A stretch of 64,000 bases of DNA from Sphingobacteriaceae bacterium (GTDB lineage: Bacteria > Bacteroidota > Bacteroidia > Sphingobacteriales > Sphingobacteriaceae): NCBI GenBank assembly GCA_014380615.1, contig JACMJM010000030.1, positions 34,805 through 98,804 of the forward strand, written 5' to 3'. This document shows positions 52,573 to 60,559 of the stretch, one piece after another; the stretch's first letter is position 1; every line of letters begins with the position of its first letter. Below the pieces are notes generated by a model. That model was given only the letters and a program-made list of their open reading frames with translations, was not told the DNA's origin and made no database searches. Position numbers and translations under genes: made by a program.

Positions 52573-53253
52573 ATGAATAGTAATATAGTTGTTGCCATTG
52601 ATGGTTATTCATCATGCGGAAAAAGCACTCTGGCTAAGGCCCTGGCAAAAAAGCTTCACTTTATTTACATCGACAGCGGCTCTATGTACCGTGCGGTAAC
52701 GCTCTACCTTCAACGACAAAAAGTAGACATTTCTAACGAACAGCTGGTAAGTGAAGCGCTTAAAAATATACATTTAAACTTTCACTCGCGCGATTATCAA
52801 ACCCATATCACCTTAAACGAAGAGGAAGTTTCTGATGAAATTAGAAACATGGCGGTTTCTGAAATGGTAAGTGATGTAAGTGCCATTAAAGCCGTAAGAA
52901 GGGAAATGGTAAAGCAACAGCAGCGTATGGGCAGGTCTAAAAACATTGTGATGGACGGAAGAGATATCGGCACCACGGTATTTCCCAACGCGCAGGTAAA
53001 GATATTTATGACCGCCGATCCGAAAATCCGGGCGGAAAGAAGGTTTAAAGAACTTAACGCTACCGAAGAAAAAATTACATTAGAAGAGGTTTTCGACAAC
53101 CTCGCACACCGAGATTTTCAAGATACTACCCGTAAAGAAAGCCCCTTAATCCGTGCGGAAGATGCAATAATACTTGACAATACTGATTTAACCGAAGAAG
53201 AGCAACTTCAATTCGCACTGGAAAACATTAATCCTCTCTTAAGAAACAGGTAA
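52573..53253 (+). CDS. cmk: Cytidylate kinase
   Basis: 226 residues from ATG 52573; an in-frame TTG at 52564 lies in the promoter box. P-loop GYSSCGKSTLAKALAKKL near 11-28, IDSGSMYRAVTLYLQ with the substrate Ser-Arg, MDGRDIGTTVFPNAQVKIFMTADP and RRFKEL in the lid. It phosphorylates CMP and dCMP. rpsA often follows cmk in other bacteria; here a glycosyltransferase gene and a small ORF lie between the two. Confidence 0.96.
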   Translation: MNSNIVVAIDGYSSCGKSTLAKALAKKLHFIYIDSGSMYRAVTLYLQRQKVDISNEQLVSEALKNIHLNFHSRDYQTHITLNEEEVSDEIRNMAVSEMVSDVSAIKAVRREMVKQQQRMGRSKNIVMDGRDIGTTVFPNAQVKIFMTADPKIRAERRFKELNATEEKITLEEVFDNLAHRDFQDTTRKESPLIRAEDAIILDNTDLTEEEQLQFALENINPLLRNR

Positions 53254-53399
53254 ACATAATGTAATGTTTATTTAATATTAGCCTCTTTCCTTTGTTTATC
53301 CAAACTTTATCAATAGTAGATAGTTAATATTTAACGCAGAAAAGGGTACCAATACACGGTATTCTTTTTGCTTTTGCTAACAAGCGCTGCGATTCTACC

Positions 53400-54626
53400 A
53401 TGAAAATTGCGATTTCGACAATAGGAACAAGAGGCGATGTACAGCCTTATGCCATACTCGGGCAGGCTTTAGCCGCCAGAGGCCATGATGTAACATTATC
53501 TACCGCCAAAAACTTCAAAACTTTGGTTGAAGGGTATGGTATTAATTTTCATCCTATTGATGTTGATTACGAGGAGATTTTGAACTCTGATGAAGGAAAA
53601 AAAATTCTAAAAGCGAACCTCTTTGCCATACAACGGAACCTCGATAAGCTTATTTACCCTTTAATTGAGAACTCGCTAAATGAATGTTATCAGTTAGCAC
53701 AAAATAGCGATCTGTTTATTTACCGCCCGAAAACCCTGGCAGATGTTTTTACCGGCCAACTAAAAACCAAAGCAGTAAGAGTAGCGGTTGTGCCTGCCAT
53801 GGAAGAAACCGCGGCTTTTCTGAATCCGATTTTAAGCGGATTTTGGTTGCCGGGTTTTATGAATAAATGGAGCTATAAATGGGTGAATTTAAGATACAGG
53901 GTATTACGAAAACCAATTAATCATTTTTGCCAGCAAAACGGACTTCAGGAACATAAACCCACCATTAAATATAATATTCCGTCTATTTATGGCATAAGTG
54001 AACATTTTCTCGAACGCCCGAAAGACTGGTCGAAAGCACATCAGCTTACCGGATTTTGGTTTCCGGAAAATAAAGCAGTGCTGCCCGATGATGTGGCTGA
54101 GTTTATAAATGCGGGCGAACCTCCAATTTTAATTACGTTCGGAAGTATGCCTATAAAAAAAGAGATTGCCGGTATGCTTATACAAACCGCATCCGAAATT
54201 AATGAGCGTTTTATTATAGCAGCCTGCTGGAGCGATTGGGATGTACCGCAAATGAAACCTTCCGATAACATCAAAATAATAACCTCTGTACCCTTCGAAG
54301 CCTTATTTCCGAAAGTTAAAGCTATCGTTCACCATGGAGGAATAGGCACGACAGCCGAATGCTTAAGGGCCGGAAAACCTATGTTTGTTTGCCCGGTGTT
54401 ATATCCGGTTGGCGATCAGTATTTTTGGGGCGACTTAGCCTATAAAAAAGGGCTTGGGGTTAAGCCCGTTCCAGTGTCAAGGTTAAGTCCTGGCATTTTT
54501 AAAGAAAGAATTTCCCAGCTAACTGGCAATCAGGCACTAAAAGATAATTGCAAGGCGATGGCAGAAAAACTCGCCTCCGAAAACGGGATCCATAATGCTG
54601 TTAGATTAATAGAACAAGGCATTTAA
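53400..54626 (+). CDS. GT1-type glycosyltransferase (UDP-glucosyl/sterol transferase-like)
   Basis: 408 residues. The N-terminus KIAISTIGTRGDVQPYAILGQALAARGHDVTLST is the opening of the GT28/GT1 fold used by lipid and sterol glucosyltransferases. The donor-site motif near 305-321 is VHHGGIGTTAECLRAGKP, and PVLYPVGDQYFWGDLAYKKGLG follows. It would glycosylate a lipid or a small molecule, not a long polysaccharide. It starts 146 nt after cmk and is read through to a 4-nt stop overlap with a small convergent gene. Substrates unknown. Confidence 0.85.
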   Translation: MKIAISTIGTRGDVQPYAILGQALAARGHDVTLSTAKNFKTLVEGYGINFHPIDVDYEEILNSDEGKKILKANLFAIQRNLDKLIYPLIENSLNECYQLAQNSDLFIYRPKTLADVFTGQLKTKAVRVAVVPAMEETAAFLNPILSGFWLPGFMNKWSYKWVNLRYRVLRKPINHFCQQNGLQEHKPTIKYNIPSIYGISEHFLERPKDWSKAHQLTGFWFPENKAVLPDDVAEFINAGEPPILITFGSMPIKKEIAGMLIQTASEINERFIIAACWSDWDVPQMKPSDNIKIITSVPFEALFPKVKAIVHHGGIGTTAECLRAGKPMFVCPVLYPVGDQYFWGDLAYKKGLGVKPVPVSRLSPGIFKERISQLTGNQALKDNCKAMAEKLASENGIHNAVRLIEQGI

Positions 54627-54841
54627 TCTCCTTCTTCGTCTGCTGCTGTGTCTCGGCTTAATCTCTCATCGTCAAAAGCCTGTTCATCCATCGGCTTTTC
54701 CCAAGTCAAACCATGTGTCTTTTTTCCGGTTTTGAAACCATCATCGGCGGGCTTTACAGAGTCATTCGCATCGGTGCTTTGCGCTGCGATTTCATCTTCT
54801 TTATCATTGATATTCTGATTATTGCTTTCTTCATTGTTCAT
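54623..54841 (-). CDS. Small acidic hydrophilic protein (72 aa)
   Basis: 72 residues from ATG 54841 (a longer TTG-initiated frame to 54916 is less likely). Very acidic and polar: MNNEESNNQNINDKEDEIAAQ at the N-terminus, a middle KKTHGLTWEKPMDEQAF, and an acidic end DTAADEEGD. No membrane segment or signal. It is probably disordered. Its stop overlaps that of the convergent glycosyltransferase gene by four bases (TTAA). It may be a small cytoplasmic regulator or buffer protein; I do not recognise the family. Coding is plausible but not proven. Confidence 0.5.
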   Translation of the reverse strand: MNNEESNNQNINDKEDEIAAQSTDANDSVKPADDGFKTGKKTHGLTWEKPMDEQAFDDERLSRDTAADEEGD

Positions 54842-54976
54842 AGTAGAAGGTATTTTTATGTATACTAATAACATCATCTTTACAATCAGGTTTCGATTAA
54901 AATTATAGTGCTGCAATACAGTGATATAGAAATAAAATATTCGAAAAAAAGTCTTTAGTTTAAAAATTTGTTTCCA

Positions 54977-54984
54977 TACCTTTG
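54977..54984 (+). promoter_or_regulatory. -7 box (TACCTTTG) of rpsA
   Basis: Followed by CAGTCC and a hairpin; the predicted start is near 54988, so the mRNA would begin with the hairpin. Confidence 0.65.
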
Positions 54985-54987
54985 CAG

Positions 54988-55006
54988 TCCTGATTCAAAA
55001 TCAGGA
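54988..55006 (+). promoter_or_regulatory. 5'-leader hairpin of rpsA
   Basis: TCCTGATT-CAA-AATCAGGA, a perfect 8-bp stem with a 3-nt loop, followed by AAGGAG at 55007-55012 and ATG 55026. It may protect the 5' end or control S1 translation. Confidence 0.6.
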
Positions 55007-55025
55007 AAAGGAGACAAATTAATTA

Positions 55026-57005
55026 ATGGCCAAAAAACAAGAAGCAGAAAAAGAACTGATTGCTAAATCAGCAGAACTTGAAGAAACCACTAGGGTTACT
55101 GAAAAAGAAAACATTGAGTCAGAAGCTGATTCACTATCAATTGAAGACATTAAGTCTAAAACGTTAGTTACACCAACCGGAGATTTCGATTGGGATGCTG
55201 GCGACAAAGGATTTGGCAACTACAGCCAGGAAGAGCGTACAAAGCTTGAACAAATGTATGCGGGTACTTTCAACCAGATCAACAAAGGTGAAATTATCAG
55301 CGGTACTGTTGTTAATATTAACAGCAAAGATGTGATCTTAAACGTTGGATTTAAATCTGACGGTATGGTGTCATTATCCGAATTCCGCGATACTCCAGAC
55401 CTTAAAATCGGTGATAAAGTTGATGTATTCGTTGAATCTCAGGAAGATCTTAACGGACAATTGGTTCTTTCACGTAAACGTGCGAAAACTCAACGGTCAT
55501 GGGAGCTTATCAATGAGGCTCTTGAAAATGATATCATCATCAACGGTTACGTAAAAAGCCGTACAAAAGGTGGTCTTATCGTCGACATTATGGGTGTTGA
55601 GGCGTTCTTGCCAGGCTCTCAAATTGATATTAAGCCAATCCGCGACTACGATATATACGTAGGCAAAACAATGGAATTCAAGGTTGTGAAAATTAATCAC
55701 GAGTTTAAAAACGTGGTTGTATCTCACAAAGTTCTTATTGAAGACGATCTTGAAAACCAAAAAACTGAAATTGTCGCCAAACTTGAAAAAGGCCAGGTTC
55801 TTGAAGGAACAGTTAAAAACATCACCGATTTCGGTGTATTTATTGACCTTGGCGGCGTAGACGGATTACTACACATTACAGATATTTCATGGGGACGTAT
55901 TGAGCATCCGAAAGAAGTATTAACCCTTGATCAGAAAATCAATGTGGTTGTACTTGATTTTGATGATGAGAAAAAACGTATCGCCCTTGGCTTAAAACAA
56001 CTTACTTCTCATCCTTGGGAGTCGTTAGATACCAACATTGCTATTGGTTCTAAAGTTAAAGGTAAAATTGTTACTGTTGCTGATTACGGCGCATTCCTTG
56101 AAATCACTCCTGGTGTAGAAGGATTAATCCACGTATCAGAAATGTCATGGTCTCAAAACCTGCGTAATCCTCAGGAATTCCTGAAAGTAAGCGACGAAGT
56201 TGAAGCTCAGGTTTTAACTTTAGATCGCGACGAGCGCAAAATGAGCCTTGGTATTAAACAATTAACTCCAGATCCTTGGAAAGATATCGCTGCCAGATAC
56301 ACTGTTGGAAGCCAGCATAAAGCTGCTGTTAAAAACATGACTAACTTTGGTGTGTTTGTAGAAATCGAAGAAGGAATTGACGGTTTAATACACATCTCTG
56401 ATCTTTCATGGTCTAAGAAAGTTAATCACCCTAACGAATTCACTAAAGTCGGTGAAGTGTTAGACGTGGTAGTTCTTGAACTGGATGAAGATAATCGCAA
56501 ATTAAGTTTAGGGCACAAACAACTTGAGGAAAACCCTTGGGAAACGTTTGAAACCATCTTTACTTTAGATTCGATTCACGAAGGAACAGTTCTTAAAGTT
56601 ACAGAGAAAGGCGCTATTATAGCTTTACCTTACGGTGTTGAAGGATTTGCTCCAAGTAAACATTCTGTAAGAGAAGACGGTAAAGTTCTTAAAGCTGAAG
56701 AAACTGCGGATTTCAAAATCATTGAATTTAACAAAGATTCAAAACGCATTGTAGTATCTCACTCTCGTATTTGGGAAGAAGCTAAAAACGAAGCCCGTAA
56801 CGAAGAAAGAGCGCAGAAACAGAAAGATGTTAAAGCAACTACAAGTGCTGTGAAGAAAGTTAAAGAATCCGTTGAGAAATCAACTCTGGGTGACCTTGAC
56901 GTTCTGGCTCAACTTAAAGAGCAAATGGAAGGTGCAGAAAATAAAGCCGCTAAGAAAACTGCTGCCGCTAAGAAAGCGACAGAAGAAGAAGGCGCTGCCG
57001 AATAA
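55026..57005 (+). CDS. rpsA: 30S ribosomal protein S1
   Basis: 659 residues. Several S1 OB-fold repeats follow an acidic N-terminal region: GEIISGTVVNINSKDVILNVGFKSDGMVSLSEF near 88-120, GQVLEGTVKNITDFGVFIDLGGVDGLLHITDISW near 260, GSKVKGKIVTVADYGAFLEITPGVEGLIHVSEMSW, GSQHKAAVKNMTNFGVFVEIEEGIDGLIHISDLSW and more, ending in a Lys/Ala/Glu-rich tail. It binds mRNA and helps initiation, which is important in a phylum with few Shine-Dalgarno sequences. The leader has a hairpin and an AAGGAG. A strong terminator follows. Confidence 0.97.
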   Translation: MAKKQEAEKELIAKSAELEETTRVTEKENIESEADSLSIEDIKSKTLVTPTGDFDWDAGDKGFGNYSQEERTKLEQMYAGTFNQINKGEIISGTVVNINSKDVILNVGFKSDGMVSLSEFRDTPDLKIGDKVDVFVESQEDLNGQLVLSRKRAKTQRSWELINEALENDIIINGYVKSRTKGGLIVDIMGVEAFLPGSQIDIKPIRDYDIYVGKTMEFKVVKINHEFKNVVVSHKVLIEDDLENQKTEIVAKLEKGQVLEGTVKNITDFGVFIDLGGVDGLLHITDISWGRIEHPKEVLTLDQKINVVVLDFDDEKKRIALGLKQLTSHPWESLDTNIAIGSKVKGKIVTVADYGAFLEITPGVEGLIHVSEMSWSQNLRNPQEFLKVSDEVEAQVLTLDRDERKMSLGIKQLTPDPWKDIAARYTVGSQHKAAVKNMTNFGVFVEIEEGIDGLIHISDLSWSKKVNHPNEFTKVGEVLDVVVLELDEDNRKLSLGHKQLEENPWETFETIFTLDSIHEGTVLKVTEKGAIIALPYGVEGFAPSKHSVREDGKVLKAEETADFKIIEFNKDSKRIVVSHSRIWEEAKNEARNEERAQKQKDVKATTSAVKKVKESVEKSTLGDLDVLAQLKEQMEGAENKAAKKTAAAKKATEEEGAAE

Positions 57006-57026
57006 TAATTCAAACCTCGTAATACA

Positions 57027-57058
57027 AGCCTCGCTAAATTTAGCGGGGCTTTTTTTTT
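57027..57058 (+). terminator. Terminator of rpsA
   Basis: AGCCTCGCT-AAATTT-AGCGGGGCT (one T-G pair) then eight T. Confidence 0.93.
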
Positions 57059-57131
57059 GAATTCACAGGTCATGGAATGAATCCGGAGGATTTGCTATAT
57101 TCATCCGATGACTGTTTCCTAATTTAAATTT

Positions 57132-57164
57132 TTGTTCTTCCCTTTAATTTATTTTTTAACTTTG
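57132..57164 (+). promoter_or_regulatory. Promoter of pyrR-pyrB
   Basis: TTG at 57132-57134, 22-nt spacer, TAACTTTG at 57157-57164. The pyrR ATG is 15 nt after the box. Confidence 0.65.
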
Positions 57165-57179
57165 CCCAAATCATAACTG

Positions 57180-57728
57180 ATGCAAAACTTAACCCTGCTA
57201 GACGGACAGAAGTTTCAGATAACCATTCAACGCCTCTGCCATCAGTTAATTGAAAATCATAACGATTTCTCGAACTCAGTTATTCTCGGTATACAACCAC
57301 GAGGAATTCTTCTTTCAAACAGAATAGCATCCGAACTAAGAAATATCCTCCCCGAGGCCACCATCTTGAATGGTAATCTTGATATTACTTTCTTCAGAGA
57401 TGATTTTCGCAGGCGCGAAGGGCCCCTGGTTCCAAACAGCACGCAGATTGATTTTATTATTGAAGGCAAAAAGGTAATTCTTATCGATGATGTACTGTGG
57501 ACAGGCAGAACAATTCGTTCGGCAATGGATGCCATGCTGGCATTCGGAAGGCCCGAAAAGGTTGAACTTTTGGTGTTGGTAGACAGGCGATTCTCCAGAC
57601 ATTTACCTATTGAACCCGATTACATAGGAATTCAGGTAGATTCTATAAACTCCCAGAAGGTATTGGTAACCTGGAAAGAAGCAGACCAGGAAGATAAAGT
57701 TATATTATTATCAGAAGCAGCAGATTAA
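57180..57728 (+). CDS. pyrR: PyrR-like pyrimidine regulator / uracil phosphoribosyltransferase
   Basis: 182 residues of the type I PRTase fold. The PRPP loop is KVILIDDVLWTGRTIRSAMDAM near 97-117, and ILGIQPRGILLSNRIASEL near 40-58 matches the PyrR flexible region. PyrR proteins bind pyr mRNA and some have uracil phosphoribosyltransferase activity. The gene is followed 3 nt later by pyrB, which fits regulation of the pyrimidine pathway. No attenuator hairpin is visible in its own short leader, so the mode of control is unclear here. Confidence 0.9.
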   Translation: MQNLTLLDGQKFQITIQRLCHQLIENHNDFSNSVILGIQPRGILLSNRIASELRNILPEATILNGNLDITFFRDDFRRREGPLVPNSTQIDFIIEGKKVILIDDVLWTGRTIRSAMDAMLAFGRPEKVELLVLVDRRFSRHLPIEPDYIGIQVDSINSQKVLVTWKEADQEDKVILLSEAAD

Positions 57729-57731
57729 AAA

Positions 57732-58670
57732 ATGGCAGAAAACAATCAGAAACTGAGTACCAGACATCTTTTAGGAATAAAAGATTTGAATGAGAATGAT
57801 ATTCAACTGATTTTCGAAACTGCCGATACTTTTAAAGATGTTTTAAACCGTCCGATAAAAAAGGTTCCTTCTCTTAGAGATATTACCATCGCAAATATAT
57901 TTTTCGAGAACTCTACAAGAACCCGGCTTTCTTTCGAACTGGCTCAAAAAAGACTTTCGGCAGATACCGTAAATTTCGCAGCCTCCTCCTCGTCTGTTAG
58001 TAAAGGCGAAACTCTGATTGATACGGTAAACAATATTCTGGCCATGAAAGTGGATATGGTGGTTATGCGTCACCCCTATCCCGGAGCAGGAGTTTTTTTA
58101 AGCAAGAAAGTTAATGCTCAAATTGTTAACGCGGGCGATGGTGCCCATGAGCATCCCACTCAAGCTCTGCTCGATGCGTTCTCGATACGAGAAAAATACG
58201 GAGATGTAACAGGAAAGAAAGTAGCCATTATTGGTGATGTCTTACATTCGCGAGTGGCACTATCCAATATTCTTTGCCTTCAAAAGCTCGGAGCCGAAGT
58301 TATGGTTTGCGGGCCAACTACATTAATCCCTAAATACATTAAATCTTTAGGCGTGAAGGTAGAATTTGATTTGTTAAAAGCATTAAACTGGTGCGATGTG
58401 GCCAATATGCTGCGAATTCAGTTAGAACGTCAAGACATTAAATACTTCCCGTCTTTAAGGGAATATTCTATGCTGTACGGATTAAATAAGCAGATTCTTG
58501 ATTCGCTCGATAAAGAAATTACGGTAATGCACCCCGGGCCCATTAATCGAGGGGTTGAAATAACCAGCGATGTTGCCGATAGTAAACAATCTATAATTTT
58601 AGAACAGGTAGAAAACGGAGTGGCCATCCGCATGGCGGTTTTATATCTGCTTGCCGGCCATAAAGACTAA
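57732..58670 (+). CDS. pyrB: Aspartate carbamoyltransferase catalytic subunit
   Basis: 312 residues. Carbamoyl-phosphate motif FFENSTRTRLSFELAQKRL (STRTR at 61-65), HPTQALLDAFSIRE, and C-terminal MHPGPINRGVEITSDVAD. It carries out the first committed step of pyrimidine synthesis, joining carbamoyl phosphate and aspartate. A regulatory subunit PyrI is not adjacent; pyrR precedes it by 3 nt on the same transcript. It converges on yqgE with a 1-nt gap. Confidence 0.97.
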   Translation: MAENNQKLSTRHLLGIKDLNENDIQLIFETADTFKDVLNRPIKKVPSLRDITIANIFFENSTRTRLSFELAQKRLSADTVNFAASSSSVSKGETLIDTVNNILAMKVDMVVMRHPYPGAGVFLSKKVNAQIVNAGDGAHEHPTQALLDAFSIREKYGDVTGKKVAIIGDVLHSRVALSNILCLQKLGAEVMVCGPTTLIPKYIKSLGVKVEFDLLKALNWCDVANMLRIQLERQDIKYFPSLREYSMLYGLNKQILDSLDKEITVMHPGPINRGVEITSDVADSKQSIILEQVENGVAIRMAVLYLLAGHKD

Positions 58671-58671
58671 T

Positions 58672-59235
58672 TTAGTTCCATAAGGGATTTTCGGGAAAGT
58701 TGACGATATGCGCATACTTTGGCCCCAACCCAATCACAATATCCTTCCATAAATTTTCTTCTTCTTCCCCGAACAGAAGATCAGGATTGTAACTATTGGT
58801 AACCAACCAGGAATTTTGCTCCAGCTCCTTATCCAGTTGGCCAGCATCCCATCCCGAGTATCCTACAAAAAACATTACTTCATCTTCTTTAATTTGATTG
58901 CCGTTAATCAGGAGTTTCAATGTTTCAAAATTTCCGCCCCAGTAAATCCCGTTGGCTATTTCAGCACCGCTATTCATCCGGTCGTTACAGCGATGAATAA
59001 AATGGAGTGTATCATTTCCTACGGGCCCGCCAACATATACAGGATAAAAAGCATCTTCAAAGTCGGGCACCAGGTCTTTCAAAAGAAAATCACTTTTTTG
59101 GTTCAAAACATAACCTACTGTTCCTTCATCTATATGCTCAGACAGTAGCACAACAGATCGCTTAAAGTTAGAGTCCATCATAAAAGGTTCAGAAATTAAC
59201 AGACTTCCTGTTTTTGGTGGTACTGAGTTTAGCAT
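58672..59235 (-). CDS. yqgE: YqgE/AlgH family protein
   Basis: 187 residues of the UPF0301 family: GSLLISEPFMMDSNFKRSVVLLSEHIDEGTVGYVLNQKS near 11-49, YVGGPVGNDTLHFIH, GIYWGGNFETLKLLI and VMFFVGYSGWDAGQLDKELEQNSW are the usual blocks. The function is unknown; the family is conserved in Bacteroidota and proteobacteria. It is a single gene that faces pyrB across a 1-nt gap. No TAnnTTTG box was seen immediately upstream. Confidence 0.93.
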   Translation of the reverse strand: MLNSVPPKTGSLLISEPFMMDSNFKRSVVLLSEHIDEGTVGYVLNQKSDFLLKDLVPDFEDAFYPVYVGGPVGNDTLHFIHRCNDRMNSGAEIANGIYWGGNFETLKLLINGNQIKEDEVMFFVGYSGWDAGQLDKELEQNSWLVTNSYNPDLLFGEEEENLWKDIVIGLGPKYAHIVNFPENPLWN

Positions 59236-59365
59236 ACAATATCAACATGGTTAAACGAATATATGTTTTTTGAAGAATTTTGTTTAATAAATATGGTGAT
59301 GCGGTAGTAAGATAAATGCCTGTTGTTTTACTAATTCATATCAGGATATTTATGGTATGAATTAG

Positions 59366-59373
59366 TAAGTTTG
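59366..59373 (+). promoter_or_regulatory. -7 box (TAAGTTTG) of pdxH-nuoCD
   Basis: Ends 9 nt before the pdxH ATG; predicts a short leader of about 4-5 nt. No clear -33 TTG. Confidence 0.5.
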
Positions 59374-59382
59374 CAATTCATT

Positions 59383-60036
59383 ATGGCAATAAAAAAAGAA
59401 ACAATCGAAAATCTGAGACAGGAATACCGTTCAGCAACTCTATCCGAAAAAGAAGTTGCGGCAGATCCGATCAGTCAATTTGCGAAATGGTTCGCTGAAG
59501 CACTTGACGGTGGCATTTTTGAACCGAACGCCATGACGCTTGCAACCGCGACACATGACGGAAAACCTTCTGCCCGAATAATGTTGCTTAAAGGCTTCGA
59601 TAAAAGCGGCTTTACTTTCTACACCAATTATCTAAGCAGGAAGGGGAAAGAAATCTCGAAAAATCCGGCGGCCTGTATTGTTTTCTTCTGGCCCGAATTG
59701 GAGCGGCAGATCAGAATTGAAGGAACGCTTGAAAAAGTAAGTAAAGAAGAATCTGAAAAATACTTTCATTCCAGGCCAAAGGAAAGTCAGCTTGGTGCCC
59801 TCGCTTCGCAGCAAAGCCAGGAAATTCCGGATAAAACCACCGTTGAAAATTCATGGAAAGAGCTTACCTCCAAATTTTCGGATAAAGAAGTTCCTAAACC
59901 GGCGTATTGGGGCGGTTATGTTTTAAAACCTCAAATAGTTGAGTTTTGGCAAGGCGGCCCAGGCAGGCTTCACGACAGAATTCTGTATAAACGTTCTGAT
60001 AAAAACAACTGGAAAATTGTGCGCTTAGCTCCCTAA
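59383..60036 (+). CDS. pdxH: Pyridoxamine 5'-phosphate oxidase
   Basis: 217 residues from ATG 59383; an in-frame TTG at 59371 overlaps the -7 box. Motifs EPNAMTLATATHDGKPSARIMLLKG near 44-70, FYTNYLSRKGKEISKNPAACIVFFWPELERQIRIEG, SRPKESQLGALASQQSQ and the C-terminal FWQGGPGRLHDRILY, with the FMN and PLP residues present. It oxidises pyridoxamine or pyridoxine phosphate to PLP. nuoC starts 1 nt after its stop, so pdxH and nuoCD are co-transcribed. Confidence 0.97.
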   Translation: MAIKKETIENLRQEYRSATLSEKEVAADPISQFAKWFAEALDGGIFEPNAMTLATATHDGKPSARIMLLKGFDKSGFTFYTNYLSRKGKEISKNPAACIVFFWPELERQIRIEGTLEKVSKEESEKYFHSRPKESQLGALASQQSQEIPDKTTVENSWKELTSKFSDKEVPKPAYWGGYVLKPQIVEFWQGGPGRLHDRILYKRSDKNNWKIVRLAP

Positions 60037-60037
60037 A

Positions 60038-60532
60038 ATGAGTTTTGAGGAAATTAAAGAACTTTTGACTACTAAGTTCGGCACCGAAATTATTATCAGG
60101 GAAGAAAGCACGGGACTGCAAAACGCCCTCATCATCCAACCAGACAAAATAGCGGAGGTATGTCTTGAACTCAGAGACAACCCAAATACCTATTTCGATT
60201 TGCTTGAGTGCCTTTCGGGAGTAGATTACGGCATTGAAGAAAATATGTTTGGGGTGGTTTACCATCTTGCTTCAATCTCTTATAAAAAACAACTTACCCT
60301 CAAGGTGATTAAATATCATGACCGAAGCAGAGAGTCTCTCCCCTCCTTCCCTTCGGTAGTTTCGGTATGGCGAACCGCCGAATGGCACGAACGCGAAGCA
60401 TTTGATTTGCTTGGGATTCATTTCGAAAATCATCCCGATCTAAGAAGAGTACTTCTCCCTGATGATTGGGAAGGCTATCCCTTAAGGAAAGATTATAAAG
60501 CTCAGGAGTATTATAAAGGAATTAAAGTGTAA
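60038..60532 (+). CDS. nuoC: NADH-quinone oxidoreductase subunit C
   Basis: 164 residues. Subunit C (30 kDa) signature YDRSRESLPSFPSVVSVWRTAEWHEREAFDLLGIHFENHPDLRRVLLPDDWEGYPLRKDY is spread over residues 93-155 (only fragments quoted: WHEREAFDLLGI, LRRVLLPDDWEG). It forms part of the peripheral arm of complex I between the iron-sulfur wire and NuoD. It is full length. It is placed after pdxH and before nuoD; other nuo genes do not follow. Confidence 0.95.
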   Translation: MSFEEIKELLTTKFGTEIIIREESTGLQNALIIQPDKIAEVCLELRDNPNTYFDLLECLSGVDYGIEENMFGVVYHLASISYKKQLTLKVIKYHDRSRESLPSFPSVVSVWRTAEWHEREAFDLLGIHFENHPDLRRVLLPDDWEGYPLRKDYKAQEYYKGIKV

Positions 60533-60559
60533 AGCCCTTTCCTGTTAAAGGGAATTTAT

